From contig NZ_CP074380.1 of NCBI RefSeq assembly GCF_022695595.1, positions 7,716,501-7,780,500 of the forward strand: a stretch of 64,000 bases of DNA, given 5' to 3'. The position numbers and the translations under genes are program-made. The stretch is from Streptomyces sp. MST-110588 (GTDB taxonomy: Bacteria > Actinomycetota > Actinomycetes > Streptomycetales > Streptomycetaceae). The notes under the pieces are model-generated. The model did not search any database. It was not told the DNA's origin and worked only from the letters and a program-made list of their open reading frames with translations. The first letter of the stretch is position 1. Each line of letters opens with the position of its first letter. Of this stretch, positions 50,277 through 59,151 are shown piece by piece.

Positions 50277-51020
50277 ATGTCCGTGACCACCACGTCCGTG
50301 ACCGCGACCCGCCCGACCTTCCTCCTCGTCCCCGGCGCCTGGCACCGGCCCACGTGCTGGGCCGCTCTGCAGGAGGCCCTCACCGCCGACGGCCGGCACT
50401 CCCGTACGGTCGCCCTGCGCAGCGCCGGCCCGCAGTCCACGCCCACCGCCGGCATGTACGACGACGCCGAGGAGATAGCCGCGCATCTGCGCCGGATCGA
50501 AGGCCCCGTGGTCGTCGTCGCCCACTCCTACGGCGGCCTCCCGGCCACCCAGGCGGTCACCGGCGACTCGAACGTCACCCACCTCGTCTACCTGGCGGCC
50601 TACATGCCCATGGAGGGCGAATCCCTCGGCGCCGTCCACGGCCAGGACGGCCCCGCACCCGGGGACGAGGATGTCGAACGCACCTGCCCGGCCGTCTTCG
50701 ACGACCCCCGCACGGCCCTGTACGCGGACCTCCCCGAGGACCGGGCGACGCATGCCCTCGGTCAACTCGTGGAGCAGAGCCTGCGGTCCTTCCAGCAGCG
50801 GGTGACCCGCGCGGCGTGGCGGACCGTACCTTCCACGTACGTGCTGTGCGAACGCGACCAGGCGCTCCCGCCCGCGCTCCAGGAGAAGATGGCCGCACGT
50901 GCCACGCACGTCGAGCGACTCGCCACGGGCCACTCCCCGTTCCTCGCGGCCCCCGCCGAACTGGCCACCCTCCTCGGCAAGATCGCCTCGTCCGCCTCCC
51001 GGGCCGCCACCGCTTCCTGA
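50277..51020 (+). CDS. Alpha/beta hydrolase
   Basis: The 247-aa protein begins the fold with TRPTFLLVPGAWHRPTCWAA, has the nucleophile elbow VVVVAHSYGGLPATQAV (Ser in HSYGG), an acid in VLCERDQALPP and catalytic His in LATGHSPFLAAP. It resembles salicylate esterase/methyl-esterase-like small hydrolases. CAGGAG lies about nine bases before ATG 50277. It is alone between a terminator and a leftward TetR gene. Confidence 0.88.
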   Translation: MSVTTTSVTATRPTFLLVPGAWHRPTCWAALQEALTADGRHSRTVALRSAGPQSTPTAGMYDDAEEIAAHLRRIEGPVVVVAHSYGGLPATQAVTGDSNVTHLVYLAAYMPMEGESLGAVHGQDGPAPGDEDVERTCPAVFDDPRTALYADLPEDRATHALGQLVEQSLRSFQQRVTRAAWRTVPSTYVLCERDQALPPALQEKMAARATHVERLATGHSPFLAAPAELATLLGKIASSASRAATAS

Positions 51021-51085
51021 GGCCGTTCGCCGACTTGTCCCGGCCGGACGGGTTCAGCAGGCGAGCGCTGGTGTGCCCGCAGGGC

Positions 51086-51700
51086 TTACACGGACGCGTC
51101 ACCCAGCAGGCGGTTCACGGCGCGGCGGGTGCGGTCGGGGGCCGTGGGGTCGGCGAAGAGCTGGATCGCCTGGTTGAGTGCCATGTAGATGCCGAGCAGC
51201 TCGTAGGCGATCTGTTCGGGGTCGGTCGCCGGGGGCAGCTCGCCGGCTTCGACGGCGCGGCGCAGTTCGCCGATCAGCCGTCGTCGCCAGAGGATGAGCA
51301 GCCGGGCGACGGTGTCCCGTACGGGCCCGCCGCGCGCGTCGAACTCCACCGAGGCGGTGGTGAAGAAACAGCCGCCGGGGAAGGTGTCGCGTTCCCGTTC
51401 GAGGTAGGTGATCCATGCCTCGCAGATCGCTCGCAGCCGGGTCAGGCCGGGCGCCGAGGGCGCGGCGGGCTCCCATACGGTCCGCGAGAAGATCGCCGAC
51501 GCTTCTTCGAGGGCGGCCAGTTGGAGCGCCTGCTTGGTGCCGAAGTGGCCGAGCACCCCGGCCTTGCTCATCTCCAGATCGGTCGCCAGACGTCCGATGG
51601 TCAGGCCCTCCAGCCCCTCCACCGACGCGATTGCGACGCTGCGCTCGATGATCCGGTGCCGCGTTCTACGGGCCTCGGCGGCGGACTTGCGTGGGCTCAT
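51086..51700 (-). CDS. TetR-family regulator
   Basis: The 204-aa protein has an N-terminal helix-turn-helix (IIERSVAIASVEGLEGLTIG, RLATDLEMSKAGVLGHFGTK) and a C-terminal ligand domain with CFFTTASVEFDARGGPVRDT, characteristic of the TetR_C_6-like group. It is divergent from a KAS III gene with a ten-base palindrome between; autorepression and control of KAS III are likely. ATG 51700 is used. Confidence 0.9.
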   Translation of the reverse strand: MSPRKSAAEARRTRHRIIERSVAIASVEGLEGLTIGRLATDLEMSKAGVLGHFGTKQALQLAALEEASAIFSRTVWEPAAPSAPGLTRLRAICEAWITYLERERDTFPGGCFFTTASVEFDARGGPVRDTVARLLILWRRRLIGELRRAVEAGELPPATDPEQIAYELLGIYMALNQAIQLFADPTAPDRTRRAVNRLLGDASV

Positions 51701-51725
51701 GCCGCCATCGTAACCGTAGGGCTCA

Positions 51726-51755
51726 TTTAACTTCCGACCGATCGGTTGCTATAAG
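51726..51755 (+). promoter_or_regulatory. Promoter of the KAS III gene with embedded TetR operator
   Basis: TTTAAC (51726-51731) and TATAAG (51750-51755) are 18 bp apart. The palindrome ACCGATCGGT (51737-51746) sits wholly in the spacer, where repressor binding would block polymerase. Confidence 0.55.
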
Positions 51756-51790
51756 CTCGGCGCCACCACGACACCAAGGAGACGACCGAC

Positions 51791-52789
51791 GTGCCGGAAA
51801 CCGCGACCCGCATCCTGGCCCTGGGGCACCACCAGCCCACCCGCGTACTGACCAACGACGACCTCGCGGGCATGGTCGACACCAGCGACGAATGGATCCG
51901 CCGACGCCCCGGGATCGCCACCCGCCGCATCGCCGACCGGGACGAGTCGGTGACCGACATGGCCACCGCCGCCGCGGCGAAAGCCCTGGCCAACGCGGGT
52001 CTGCGGCCCCAGGACATAGGGCTCGTCACCGTGGCGACCTGCTCGGCGATCGACCGCTGCCCCTCGATCGCCGCCCAGGTGGCGGGCCGTCTCGGCATCC
52101 CCGATGCCGTCACCTTCGACCTGAACAACGGCTGCGCGGGCTTCTGTACGGCGCTGGCCACCGCGGACCATTCGGTACGGGCGTCAGCCGCCCGCCATGC
52201 GCTCGTCATCGGGGCCGAGAAGATGTCGGACGTGGTGGACTGGACCGATCGCTCCACCTGCGTCCTGCTGGGCGACGGCGCGGGTGCCGCCGTGATCGGG
52301 CCGGCCGCGGGGGAGCAGACGGCGTCCGCGGGTGAGCGAGGGGCGAGGGGGACGCACGGCCAGGGGATCGGGCCGGTCGTCTGGGGCTCGGACCCCACCC
52401 GCTCCGACGCCGTACGGCTGCTCGACGACTGGCATCCGCGCTTCGCGCAGGAAGGCCAGACCGTCTTCCGCTGGGTCACCGCCGAACTCCCCGGCATCGC
52501 CCGGGAAGCCTGTCGCCGGGCCGGGATCACCCCCGCCGACCTGGCCGGGGTCGTCACCCACCAGGCCAACCTGCGCATCATCGAAGCCGTCGTACGCCAA
52601 CTCGACCTGGCGCCGGACGCGGTGACGGCCCAGGACGTCGTCGACTCGGGCAACACCTCGGCCGCGTCCGTGCCGCTGGCCCTGTCCAAGCTGGTGGAGC
52701 GCGGCGAGGTGCCCTCCGGCAGCCCGGTGCTGCTGCTGAGCTTCGGCGGCGGGCTCTCCTGGGCGGGCCAAGTGGTCACCTGCCCGTGA
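51791..52789 (+). CDS. 3-oxoacyl-ACP synthase III (KAS III, FabH-like)
   Basis: The 332-aa enzyme has a thiolase fold with the complete Cys-His-Asn triad: Cys115 in LNNGCAGF, His257 in VVTHQAN and Asn288 in DSGNTSAAS. KAS III starts fatty acid or polyketide chains by condensing acyl-CoA with malonyl-ACP. No acyl carrier protein or other fab gene is adjacent, so this is an accessory FabH for special starter units or secondary metabolism. A short Gly/Glu/Arg/Thr-rich insertion occurs near residues 172-192. GTG 51791 has AAGGAG about nine bases upstream. Confidence 0.93.
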   Translation: MPETATRILALGHHQPTRVLTNDDLAGMVDTSDEWIRRRPGIATRRIADRDESVTDMATAAAAKALANAGLRPQDIGLVTVATCSAIDRCPSIAAQVAGRLGIPDAVTFDLNNGCAGFCTALATADHSVRASAARHALVIGAEKMSDVVDWTDRSTCVLLGDGAGAAVIGPAAGEQTASAGERGARGTHGQGIGPVVWGSDPTRSDAVRLLDDWHPRFAQEGQTVFRWVTAELPGIAREACRRAGITPADLAGVVTHQANLRIIEAVVRQLDLAPDAVTAQDVVDSGNTSAASVPLALSKLVERGEVPSGSPVLLLSFGGGLSWAGQVVTCP

Positions 52790-52921
52790 GGGAGGAGGAA
52801 GGAGGGGGTGGCCGGTGCCCGCCGCCGGGCGTACGCGCGGGGCGGGGGCGGCGGTTTCCGCGGCTCGCTCCAGGGGACCAGTACAGGGCACGACACCGCA
52901 GGACACGTCAGAGCATGGAAT

Positions 52922-52944
52922 GTCATGGCACGACATGCCATGAC
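52922..52944. promoter_or_regulatory. Inverted repeat GTCATGGCA-N5-TGCCATGAC
   Basis: Nine-base perfect arms with loop CGACA, 73 bases upstream of the 86-aa gene. It sits in a run of loosely repeated GACA/ATGCC decamers (52890-52960). It could be an operator or a leader hairpin. Confidence 0.5.
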
Positions 52945-53017
52945 GTGCCGCGACAGGAAATGGCTTGCCGTCATCTCCTCCGCATCCTCCTCCCACAGCG
53001 AAGGAAGGTCAGGGAAC

Positions 53018-53278
53018 ATGGCCGACGAAGTGATCGACAAGTTCTTGGAACTGCTCAGTCCGGAGAACCGGGCGTGGGTGGCGGGACTGCCGGCGGCAAG
53101 GCAGCGGCTCTACGCCACGCGGCACCTGGAGCTGATGAACGGTGACCGGACCAGTGGCCATCTGCGGTCGCACGACATCCTCAACCCCGACGCGCAGGGG
53201 ATGGTGCTGGGCGATCTCCAGGATCCGGGGAAGCTGGCCGACGCCATGGTGCGGCAGGAGCGGGAGCGTACGGAATAA
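53018..53278 (+). CDS. Hypothetical protein, 86 aa
   Basis: I cannot name it. The product is MADEVIDKFLELLSPENRAW, then VAGLPAARQRLYATRHLELM and a C-terminal helix KLADAMVRQERERTE. It is soluble, mostly helical and well conserved in composition. GGAAGG lies nine bases before ATG 53018. It is 135 bp ahead of the pseudokinase gene and might belong to that cluster, but a shared transcript cannot be shown. Confidence 0.65.
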   Translation: MADEVIDKFLELLSPENRAWVAGLPAARQRLYATRHLELMNGDRTSGHLRSHDILNPDAQGMVLGDLQDPGKLADAMVRQERERTE

Positions 53279-53413
53279 CGGAATAGGGGACGGGCAGCGG
53301 GCGGAGGGACGGGGAACGGGGATGGCCCTCGCTCCCGACCCGGTCTGCCGCGGACCGGCGCAGACCCCCTAGTAGGCTTTTCGTGTCGTGTCTCAACAGG
53401 GGGGACGTTGTCC

Positions 53414-54628
53414 ATGCACGTGCCACGTACGGATGTTCCGCAGCGCATCGGTCCGTACACGGTGATCGTCGGTCTGGACGACGAAGCGGGCGCCACACCC
53501 ATGCCGGAGAAACGTTTCATCGCCCGTAGCGCGGACGGCGAACGTACCGTCCTGGTCTGCGTTCCGGGCGACGGGGCCGATCCCGGCCGTTTCCTGGCCG
53601 AGGCCGAGGCGTCCCGCCATCTCCTAGGCGCCTGGTCATCCCCGGCCACCGAGACCTCCGGCCCGGGCGAGGCCCCATGGCACGCCCGCCCGTACGTTCC
53701 CGCGATCCCGCTCCCCACCGCTCTCGCCGTCCACGGCGGGCCCCTCCCGGAGCGTACGGTCCGGGCGCTGGGCGCGGCCCTGGTGGAAACCCTCGTCGTG
53801 GGGCACGGGCAGTCCCTGGTCCACGCGGGCGTCGCGCCGGCCGCGGTGCTGCTCACGGCCGACGGCCCCCGGCTCACCTGCTTCGGCGCCGTACGGGCCG
53901 CGGCCGTGGACGGCACGGTGCGCTCCGGCCTGCCGGGCCTGGAATCGGGCAGTCTCCCCCCGGAACAGGCCGCCGGCGGGCGGCCCGACGCGATGGGGGA
54001 CATCTACGCCCTCGGCGCGACCCTCGCCTATGCCGCGACCGGCCACACCGTCCCGGAGCGGGAGGAGCTCCCGGCCGCCCTGCGCGCCGCCATCGCACGC
54101 TGCCTGTCCCGGGACCCCGCGGCCCGTCCGCGGCCCGCCGAACTGCTGGAGGTGTTCAGCCCCGCCCAGGCACCCGGATCCCCGGCCGCCGACGCGCACC
54201 CGGCGAGCCGTGCGGCGGCCGTGCTGGGCGCCGGCTGGCTGCCCGCCCGGGTCGTCGCGGCCCTGGCCCGTCAGTCGGCCGCGGTCCTCGCCGCGGAGAT
54301 CCCGGTACCGGCTGAGGACCCCGCGGCCGAGAACTCCGCACCGCCGCCCGAGGACCCCGCGGGCCAGAACCTCTCGCCTTCGGCGAAAAGCCCTTCGCCC
54401 ACGATCCCCGACTCCGCGCCCCCGGCAGCCGGCCGCCCCACCCCGCCCGGCCCGCCCCTGCCGTCCGATCCGCCGGCCCCCGCCTCCCCGCCGAAGGAGC
54501 CCCTTCCCCCGGCGTCCCCCCGGACCGTCCCGCTGCTCCCGCAGGCGTCCTCGCCCACCACCCCGCCCGGCCCCGCGTCCCCGCCGACCACACCCCTGCG
54601 CCTCGCGCCCGCGCCCCGCCAGGACTGA
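53414..54628 (+). CDS. Pseudokinase with Pro-rich tail
   Basis: The 404-aa protein has the outline of a Pkn2-type Ser/Thr kinase domain (residues about 10-255) but lacks every catalytic element: the Gly-loop position reads VGLDDEAGAT, the VAxK Lys is replaced in RTVLVCVPGD, HRDLKPxN becomes LVHAGVAPAAVLL, and DFG becomes TCFGA. Structural parts persist: LPPEQAAGG (APE-like), DIYALGATLAYAATG and the end RCLSRDPAARPRP. A 130-residue Pro/Ala/Ser tail follows. It probably binds or scaffolds the active kinase encoded 7 bp downstream. Confidence 0.8.
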   Translation: MHVPRTDVPQRIGPYTVIVGLDDEAGATPMPEKRFIARSADGERTVLVCVPGDGADPGRFLAEAEASRHLLGAWSSPATETSGPGEAPWHARPYVPAIPLPTALAVHGGPLPERTVRALGAALVETLVVGHGQSLVHAGVAPAAVLLTADGPRLTCFGAVRAAAVDGTVRSGLPGLESGSLPPEQAAGGRPDAMGDIYALGATLAYAATGHTVPEREELPAALRAAIARCLSRDPAARPRPAELLEVFSPAQAPGSPAADAHPASRAAAVLGAGWLPARVVAALARQSAAVLAAEIPVPAEDPAAENSAPPPEDPAGQNLSPSAKSPSPTIPDSAPPAAGRPTPPGPPLPSDPPAPASPPKEPLPPASPRTVPLLPQASSPTTPPGPASPPTTPLRLAPAPRQD

Positions 54629-54635
54629 CACCTCC

Positions 54636-56861
54636 ATGCCCTTCCCCCTCACCCACGACGACCCGCACGGGTTCGGCCCGTACCGCCTCCTGGCCCGCCT
54701 CGGCAGCGGCGGCATGGGCACCGTCTACCTGGGCCGCTCCGCCGGCGGCCGTACCGTGGCCGTCAAGACGATGCACGCCCGTATCGCCGCGGACGCCGAG
54801 TTCCGCACCCGCTTCCGCCTGGAGTCCGACGCCGCCCGCGTCATCGGCGGCCGGTACGGCGCACAGGTCGTGGACGCCGATCCGCTGGCCGAGACACCGT
54901 GGCTGGCCACCGAGTACGTCCTCGGCCCGCCGCTGGACGAGGCGGTCGAGCGCTGCGGCCCGCTCCCCGAGCCCGCGGTACGCGCGCTGGGCGCGGCCCT
55001 GTGCGGGGCGCTGGGCCAGTTGCACCGCTCGGACGTCGTCCACCGCGACCTCAAGCCGTCCAACATCATGATCACCGCGCACGGGCCGAAGGTCATCGAC
55101 TTCGGCATCGCCCGTGCCATCGGCGACGACCACCTCACCCGTACGGGCTCCGCGGTCGGCACCCCGGCGTTCATGTCGCCGGAACAGGCGACCGGAGAGG
55201 AACACACCCCGGCGGGCGACGTGTTCGCGCTCGCCGGGGTACTGGTCTTCGCCGCCACCGGCCGAGGCCCCTTCGGCGCGGGGCAGCCGGCGGACCTCCT
55301 GTACCGGGTCCGCCACGCCGAGCCGGACCTCACCGGCGTCCCCGCGGCCCTCGCCCCGGTCCTGGCCCGCTGCCTGGCCAAGGACCCCTCCCACCGCCCC
55401 ACCACCTCACAACTGGCGGCCGAACTCCACGACGGCCGCGGCGAGTTCGCCGACCATCTGCCGGACGCCCTGCTGGCCCGCATCGCCGAGCGCGCCGACG
55501 AGGTCTGGCGGTTCGTACCACAGCGCCGGCCGGCTCCGGAGGGCGAACCCGCCCGGCCGCCCGAGCCCGCCACCCGGCCGGTGGCCGCGGGGCCGTCCCG
55601 GCGCGCACTGCTGCTCGCGGGCGCCGCCACCGTACTCGGCGTGGGCGCGGCCGGGGCGGGCACCTGGGCCTGGCTGGGCACGCGCGCATCGCGGGGACCG
55701 GGCCCGTACCGCACACCGCCTCCCGGACCCAGTGCCGCCCCACTGCCCAGAAAGAAACTCGACTCGCTGTGGCAGCGGCAGGCCCAGGACCCCGGAGACG
55801 TCATGATGCCCGCCGCGCCCCTGGCCGTCGGTGACCTGGTCGCGCTCGCGGTGGGCAGCGGCACCGGAGCCGTCGACGCGAGGTCCGGTGAGGTCAGATG
55901 GCTGTCGACGCAAGGACATACCTGGCAGCTCGCCTCGGACGGCGAGCGGCTGTACCGGATGACGGAAGCCTCCGGCGCCCGCAGACGCGGACACCGGACC
56001 TGGCCGCTGTCCGTCTCCACCGTCGACCTGGCGACCGGCAAGGAGGACAGGACGCTGCCCGGGCTCCCGGAGTTCAACGGGATCCTCTACGAGAACCAAC
56101 TGCTGTGCGCCGCCGACGGCGTGCTGTACCTGGCGGCGGGACACGGCGACGAAGACATGGACGCCTTCCCGCCGGGCCAGTCCTGGCACCTCCTGGCCGT
56201 CGCCGCCGACTCGGGCAGGAAGCTGTGGTCCCAGCCGTTGCCGCGCCGGCCGCGCAAGTCCCTGCGGCTGTACTTCCTGGCCGCCACCGCCGTCGGCAAC
56301 CGCCTGGTGCTCCTCCAGGAGACCAACGAGGGCACAGTACGGGTCGTCGCGCGCGACACGCGTACGGGCGACGTCCGCTGGGACCAGCCGCTGGACGTGG
56401 CCGGGCCCGACTTCCTCCGGGTCCCGCTGACGACCGACGCCCAGCACCTCTACCTGGGCAGCGGCCGGCTCCAGGCGCTGCGGCTCAGTGACGGCAGACA
56501 GGTGTGGAACAGCGGCACCGGCCGCCCGGGGCGGGTCTACGGGCCGCCCGCCGTCAAGGACGGTGTGCTGTACGCGGTCGAAAAGGGCCTCGGACTGGTC
56601 GCTCTGGACGCCGGCAGCGGCAAGACGCGGTGGACGGAGCGGAGCGAGGACGGCGTGAAGGCGGCCGTGACCGACCGGCCCGTGGTCGGCCCCGGACACG
56701 TATACACCAAAGGCAGCACGCTGCTGCGGGCCGCCGACCGCTCCACCGGACGGATCACCCGCGTCTACAGGACCACCGGGGACCGCTTCATCGCCCACGA
56801 GCGGAGCAAGATGGTCATCGCCCTGGGAGGCCACTTCCTGGCGGCCTTCCCCTTGCAGTGA
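54636..56861 (+). CDS. Ser/Thr protein kinase with PQQ-like beta-propeller sensor
   Basis: The 741-aa membrane protein has a complete Pkn-type kinase domain (about residues 15-275): LGSGGMGTVYLG, TVAVKTMHA, VVHRDLKPSNIMI, VIDFGIA and MSPEQATGEE. One membrane helix (about 325-348, ALLLAGAATVLGVGAAGAGT) leads to an outer domain of about 380 residues with PQQ-enzyme-like repeats (GAVDARSGEVRW, VVARDTRTGDVRWDQPLDVA, LVALDAGSGKTRW). This is a beta-propeller sensor. It starts seven bases after the pseudokinase stop. Ligand is unknown. Confidence 0.93.
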   Translation: MPFPLTHDDPHGFGPYRLLARLGSGGMGTVYLGRSAGGRTVAVKTMHARIAADAEFRTRFRLESDAARVIGGRYGAQVVDADPLAETPWLATEYVLGPPLDEAVERCGPLPEPAVRALGAALCGALGQLHRSDVVHRDLKPSNIMITAHGPKVIDFGIARAIGDDHLTRTGSAVGTPAFMSPEQATGEEHTPAGDVFALAGVLVFAATGRGPFGAGQPADLLYRVRHAEPDLTGVPAALAPVLARCLAKDPSHRPTTSQLAAELHDGRGEFADHLPDALLARIAERADEVWRFVPQRRPAPEGEPARPPEPATRPVAAGPSRRALLLAGAATVLGVGAAGAGTWAWLGTRASRGPGPYRTPPPGPSAAPLPRKKLDSLWQRQAQDPGDVMMPAAPLAVGDLVALAVGSGTGAVDARSGEVRWLSTQGHTWQLASDGERLYRMTEASGARRRGHRTWPLSVSTVDLATGKEDRTLPGLPEFNGILYENQLLCAADGVLYLAAGHGDEDMDAFPPGQSWHLLAVAADSGRKLWSQPLPRRPRKSLRLYFLAATAVGNRLVLLQETNEGTVRVVARDTRTGDVRWDQPLDVAGPDFLRVPLTTDAQHLYLGSGRLQALRLSDGRQVWNSGTGRPGRVYGPPAVKDGVLYAVEKGLGLVALDAGSGKTRWTERSEDGVKAAVTDRPVVGPGHVYTKGSTLLRAADRSTGRITRVYRTTGDRFIAHERSKMVIALGGHFLAAFPLQ

Positions 56862-56914
56862 CACCGACCGCCGTCCCCCTCGCGTGACATGAGAAGAAAG
56901 CCATCTGCATTCCG

Positions 56915-59049
56915 ATGAAACCGCTGGATACCGGAGACCCGCTGCGCCTGGGCCCCTACCGCCTGCTCGGTGTACTGGGTGAGGGCGGCATGGGCAAGGT
57001 CTACCTCGGCCAGGAAAGCACCACAACCGCCGCCGGGACGGGGGCCGCCACCAGAACCGCCACCGCAACCGTTGCCGCGGTCAAGGTGCTGCGCCCCGAA
57101 CTCGTCGACGAACCCGGCCTGGCCGGACGGTTCGTACGCGAGGCACACGCGGCACAGGCCGTACACAGCCCGGGAGTGGCACGCGTCCTGGCGGCCCAGA
57201 CCGAGGGCGGACGCCCGTGGATCGCGACCGAGTTCCTGGCCGGCCCGACCCTGGACCAGGCCGTCGAGGCGTACGGGCCGCTGGAGGAGCCGGCCGTACG
57301 GGCCCTGGCAGCATCCCTCGCCCGTACTCTGGCGGACATCCACGCCGCCGGGCTGATCCACCGCGACCTCAAACCGTCCAACATCGTCCTGACCTCGCAG
57401 GGCCCGCGCGTCATCGACTTCGGCATCGCCCGCCCCGAGCACGGCCTAACCCTCACCACCACCGGCCAGGTGCCCGTCACCCCGGGCTACGGGGCACCGG
57501 AACAAGTGCTGGGCCGCAGGGTCGCCTTCCCCGCGGATGTCTTCTCCCTGGGTGCGGTCCTGGTCTACGCGGCCAGTGGGCGGCGCGCGTACGAAGGCGG
57601 TCATGTGGCCGCCGTACAGTACGAGGTCGTCCACGGCGACCCGCAACTGGACGCCGTACCGGAGCAGGTGCGGCAGCTCATCGCGCCCTGCCTGGCGAAG
57701 GACCCGGCGCTTCGGCCCACTCCCGCACAGATCGTCACGGCGGCGGCACCGCCCCGTGGCGCCGGGCGCCTGTGGCGGCGCGGCCCGGTCGCCGAGGAAA
57801 TCAAGGAGCGCGAGAGCGGTATCCACCAGCTCACCACGCAGATCGCGGGCACCACCACCGGACGCTCCCTGTCCCGGCGCCGGCTGCTGGCCTCACTCGG
57901 GGCGGGCGGCACGGTCCTGGCGGCCGGCGGTGCGGCGACGGCGTGGTGGCTGCATCCCGGCCCGCCGGTGAAGAAACCGGACCTTTTCGCCTTCCCGCCC
58001 GCGGTGCGCACCCCCAAGGCGCACGTCATGTCGGCGGACGACGGCGACTACATCAAGGGCGAGCCCCCCAAGGCACTCTGGGGCCCCCTGAAGGTGGTCG
58101 CCGACGACTCACCCGCGCCGCTGCCCGTACGGGACGTCATCGTCCTCGGAGCGCCGGGCGGCGGCATCGCGGCCCACAACGTCGTGGACGGCAGGCGCCG
58201 CTGGACCGCGCCCGCGATCCGCGCGGCCGGACGGTATCTCTCGCTCTCGGACCGGCTGATCGCGGCCGTCGACGCCCGGGGGACGCTGCGTACGTACGTG
58301 GCGTCCACCGGCGAACCGAAGTGGACGGCCGCCGCCGGCGCGGACGCGCTGCTGGCCGCGGACGCCACGGCGGTGTACCTCCTGACGAAGGACGGCCGGC
58401 TGCGTGCCGTCGGCCGCTTCGACGCCCGCGTCCGCTGGACGGCCGCGCTTCCCGCCGCCTTCCGGGGCAAGGTCCGGCCTCCGGGGCCACGGGGGCAGGC
58501 CGGCTGGTCCTGGCGACCTCGGACGGCGACGTCCTGGCCGTCGAGACGGCGACCGGCCGCCGGGTGTGGGACCTGAGGAACCAGTCCGACGGCCCGGTCC
58601 GCCCGGCCGCCGCCGACGGGGCGGTGTACCTCAACGGCAAGACCCTCACCGCCCGCCGGATCACCGACGGCAAGGAACTGTGGACGCTCAAGACCAGGTC
58701 CCCGGCCTGGGGAACCCCGGAGATCTGGGGCCCGCCGACCGTCTACGGGACATCCGTCTGTGCCGTCCACGGAAGGGCCATGGGCCGGTTCAGGTCCAGC
58801 GACGGCGCCAAGGAGTGGAAGGAGTACCGCGGCTTCGCGGACAACACCGGCCCGGTCGTCCTCCAGGGCGGCGGAGGATGGGCGATCGACGGCACGGAGG
58901 GCAGCGAGGTGACCACCATTGCCGCGAAGGACGGCCGGCCGGTCTTCACCTTCCCGCTCCCCGAGGCCGGCCGTCGCTGGATCGCGGCCGACGGCAACCG
59001 GGTCTTCGTCATGAACGGCAACTCCCTTTACGCGCTGCCGGTGTTCTGA
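56915..59049 (+). pseudogene. Ser/Thr kinase with PQQ-like propeller, frameshifted at about 58485
   Basis: Intended product about 711 aa. The kinase domain is intact (LGEGGMGKVYLG, VAAVKVLRPE, LIHRDLKPSNIVL, VIDFGIA, GYGAPEQ) with a 20-residue Thr/Ala insert before the Lys. A membrane helix (RRRLLASLGAGGTVLAAGGA) and propeller repeats follow. At 58483-58486 GGGG should be GGGGG: the expected RPPGATGAGRLVLATSDGD is split, and the first frame stops at 58576 while the rest (VLAVETATGRRVW ... FVMNGNSLYALPVF) runs to 59049. If real, the kinase domain would still be made but with half a sensor. ATG 56915 is 53 bp after the previous kinase gene. Confidence 0.85.
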
Positions 59050-59151
59050 GGCGTACGGGGGAGCGGACGCGCCAGGCGGGGCGTGCGGGACGGAGCGTGC
59101 GGGCGGAGCGTGCGGGACGGGGCATGCAGGAAGAGGGCGTGTGGGAGAGGG

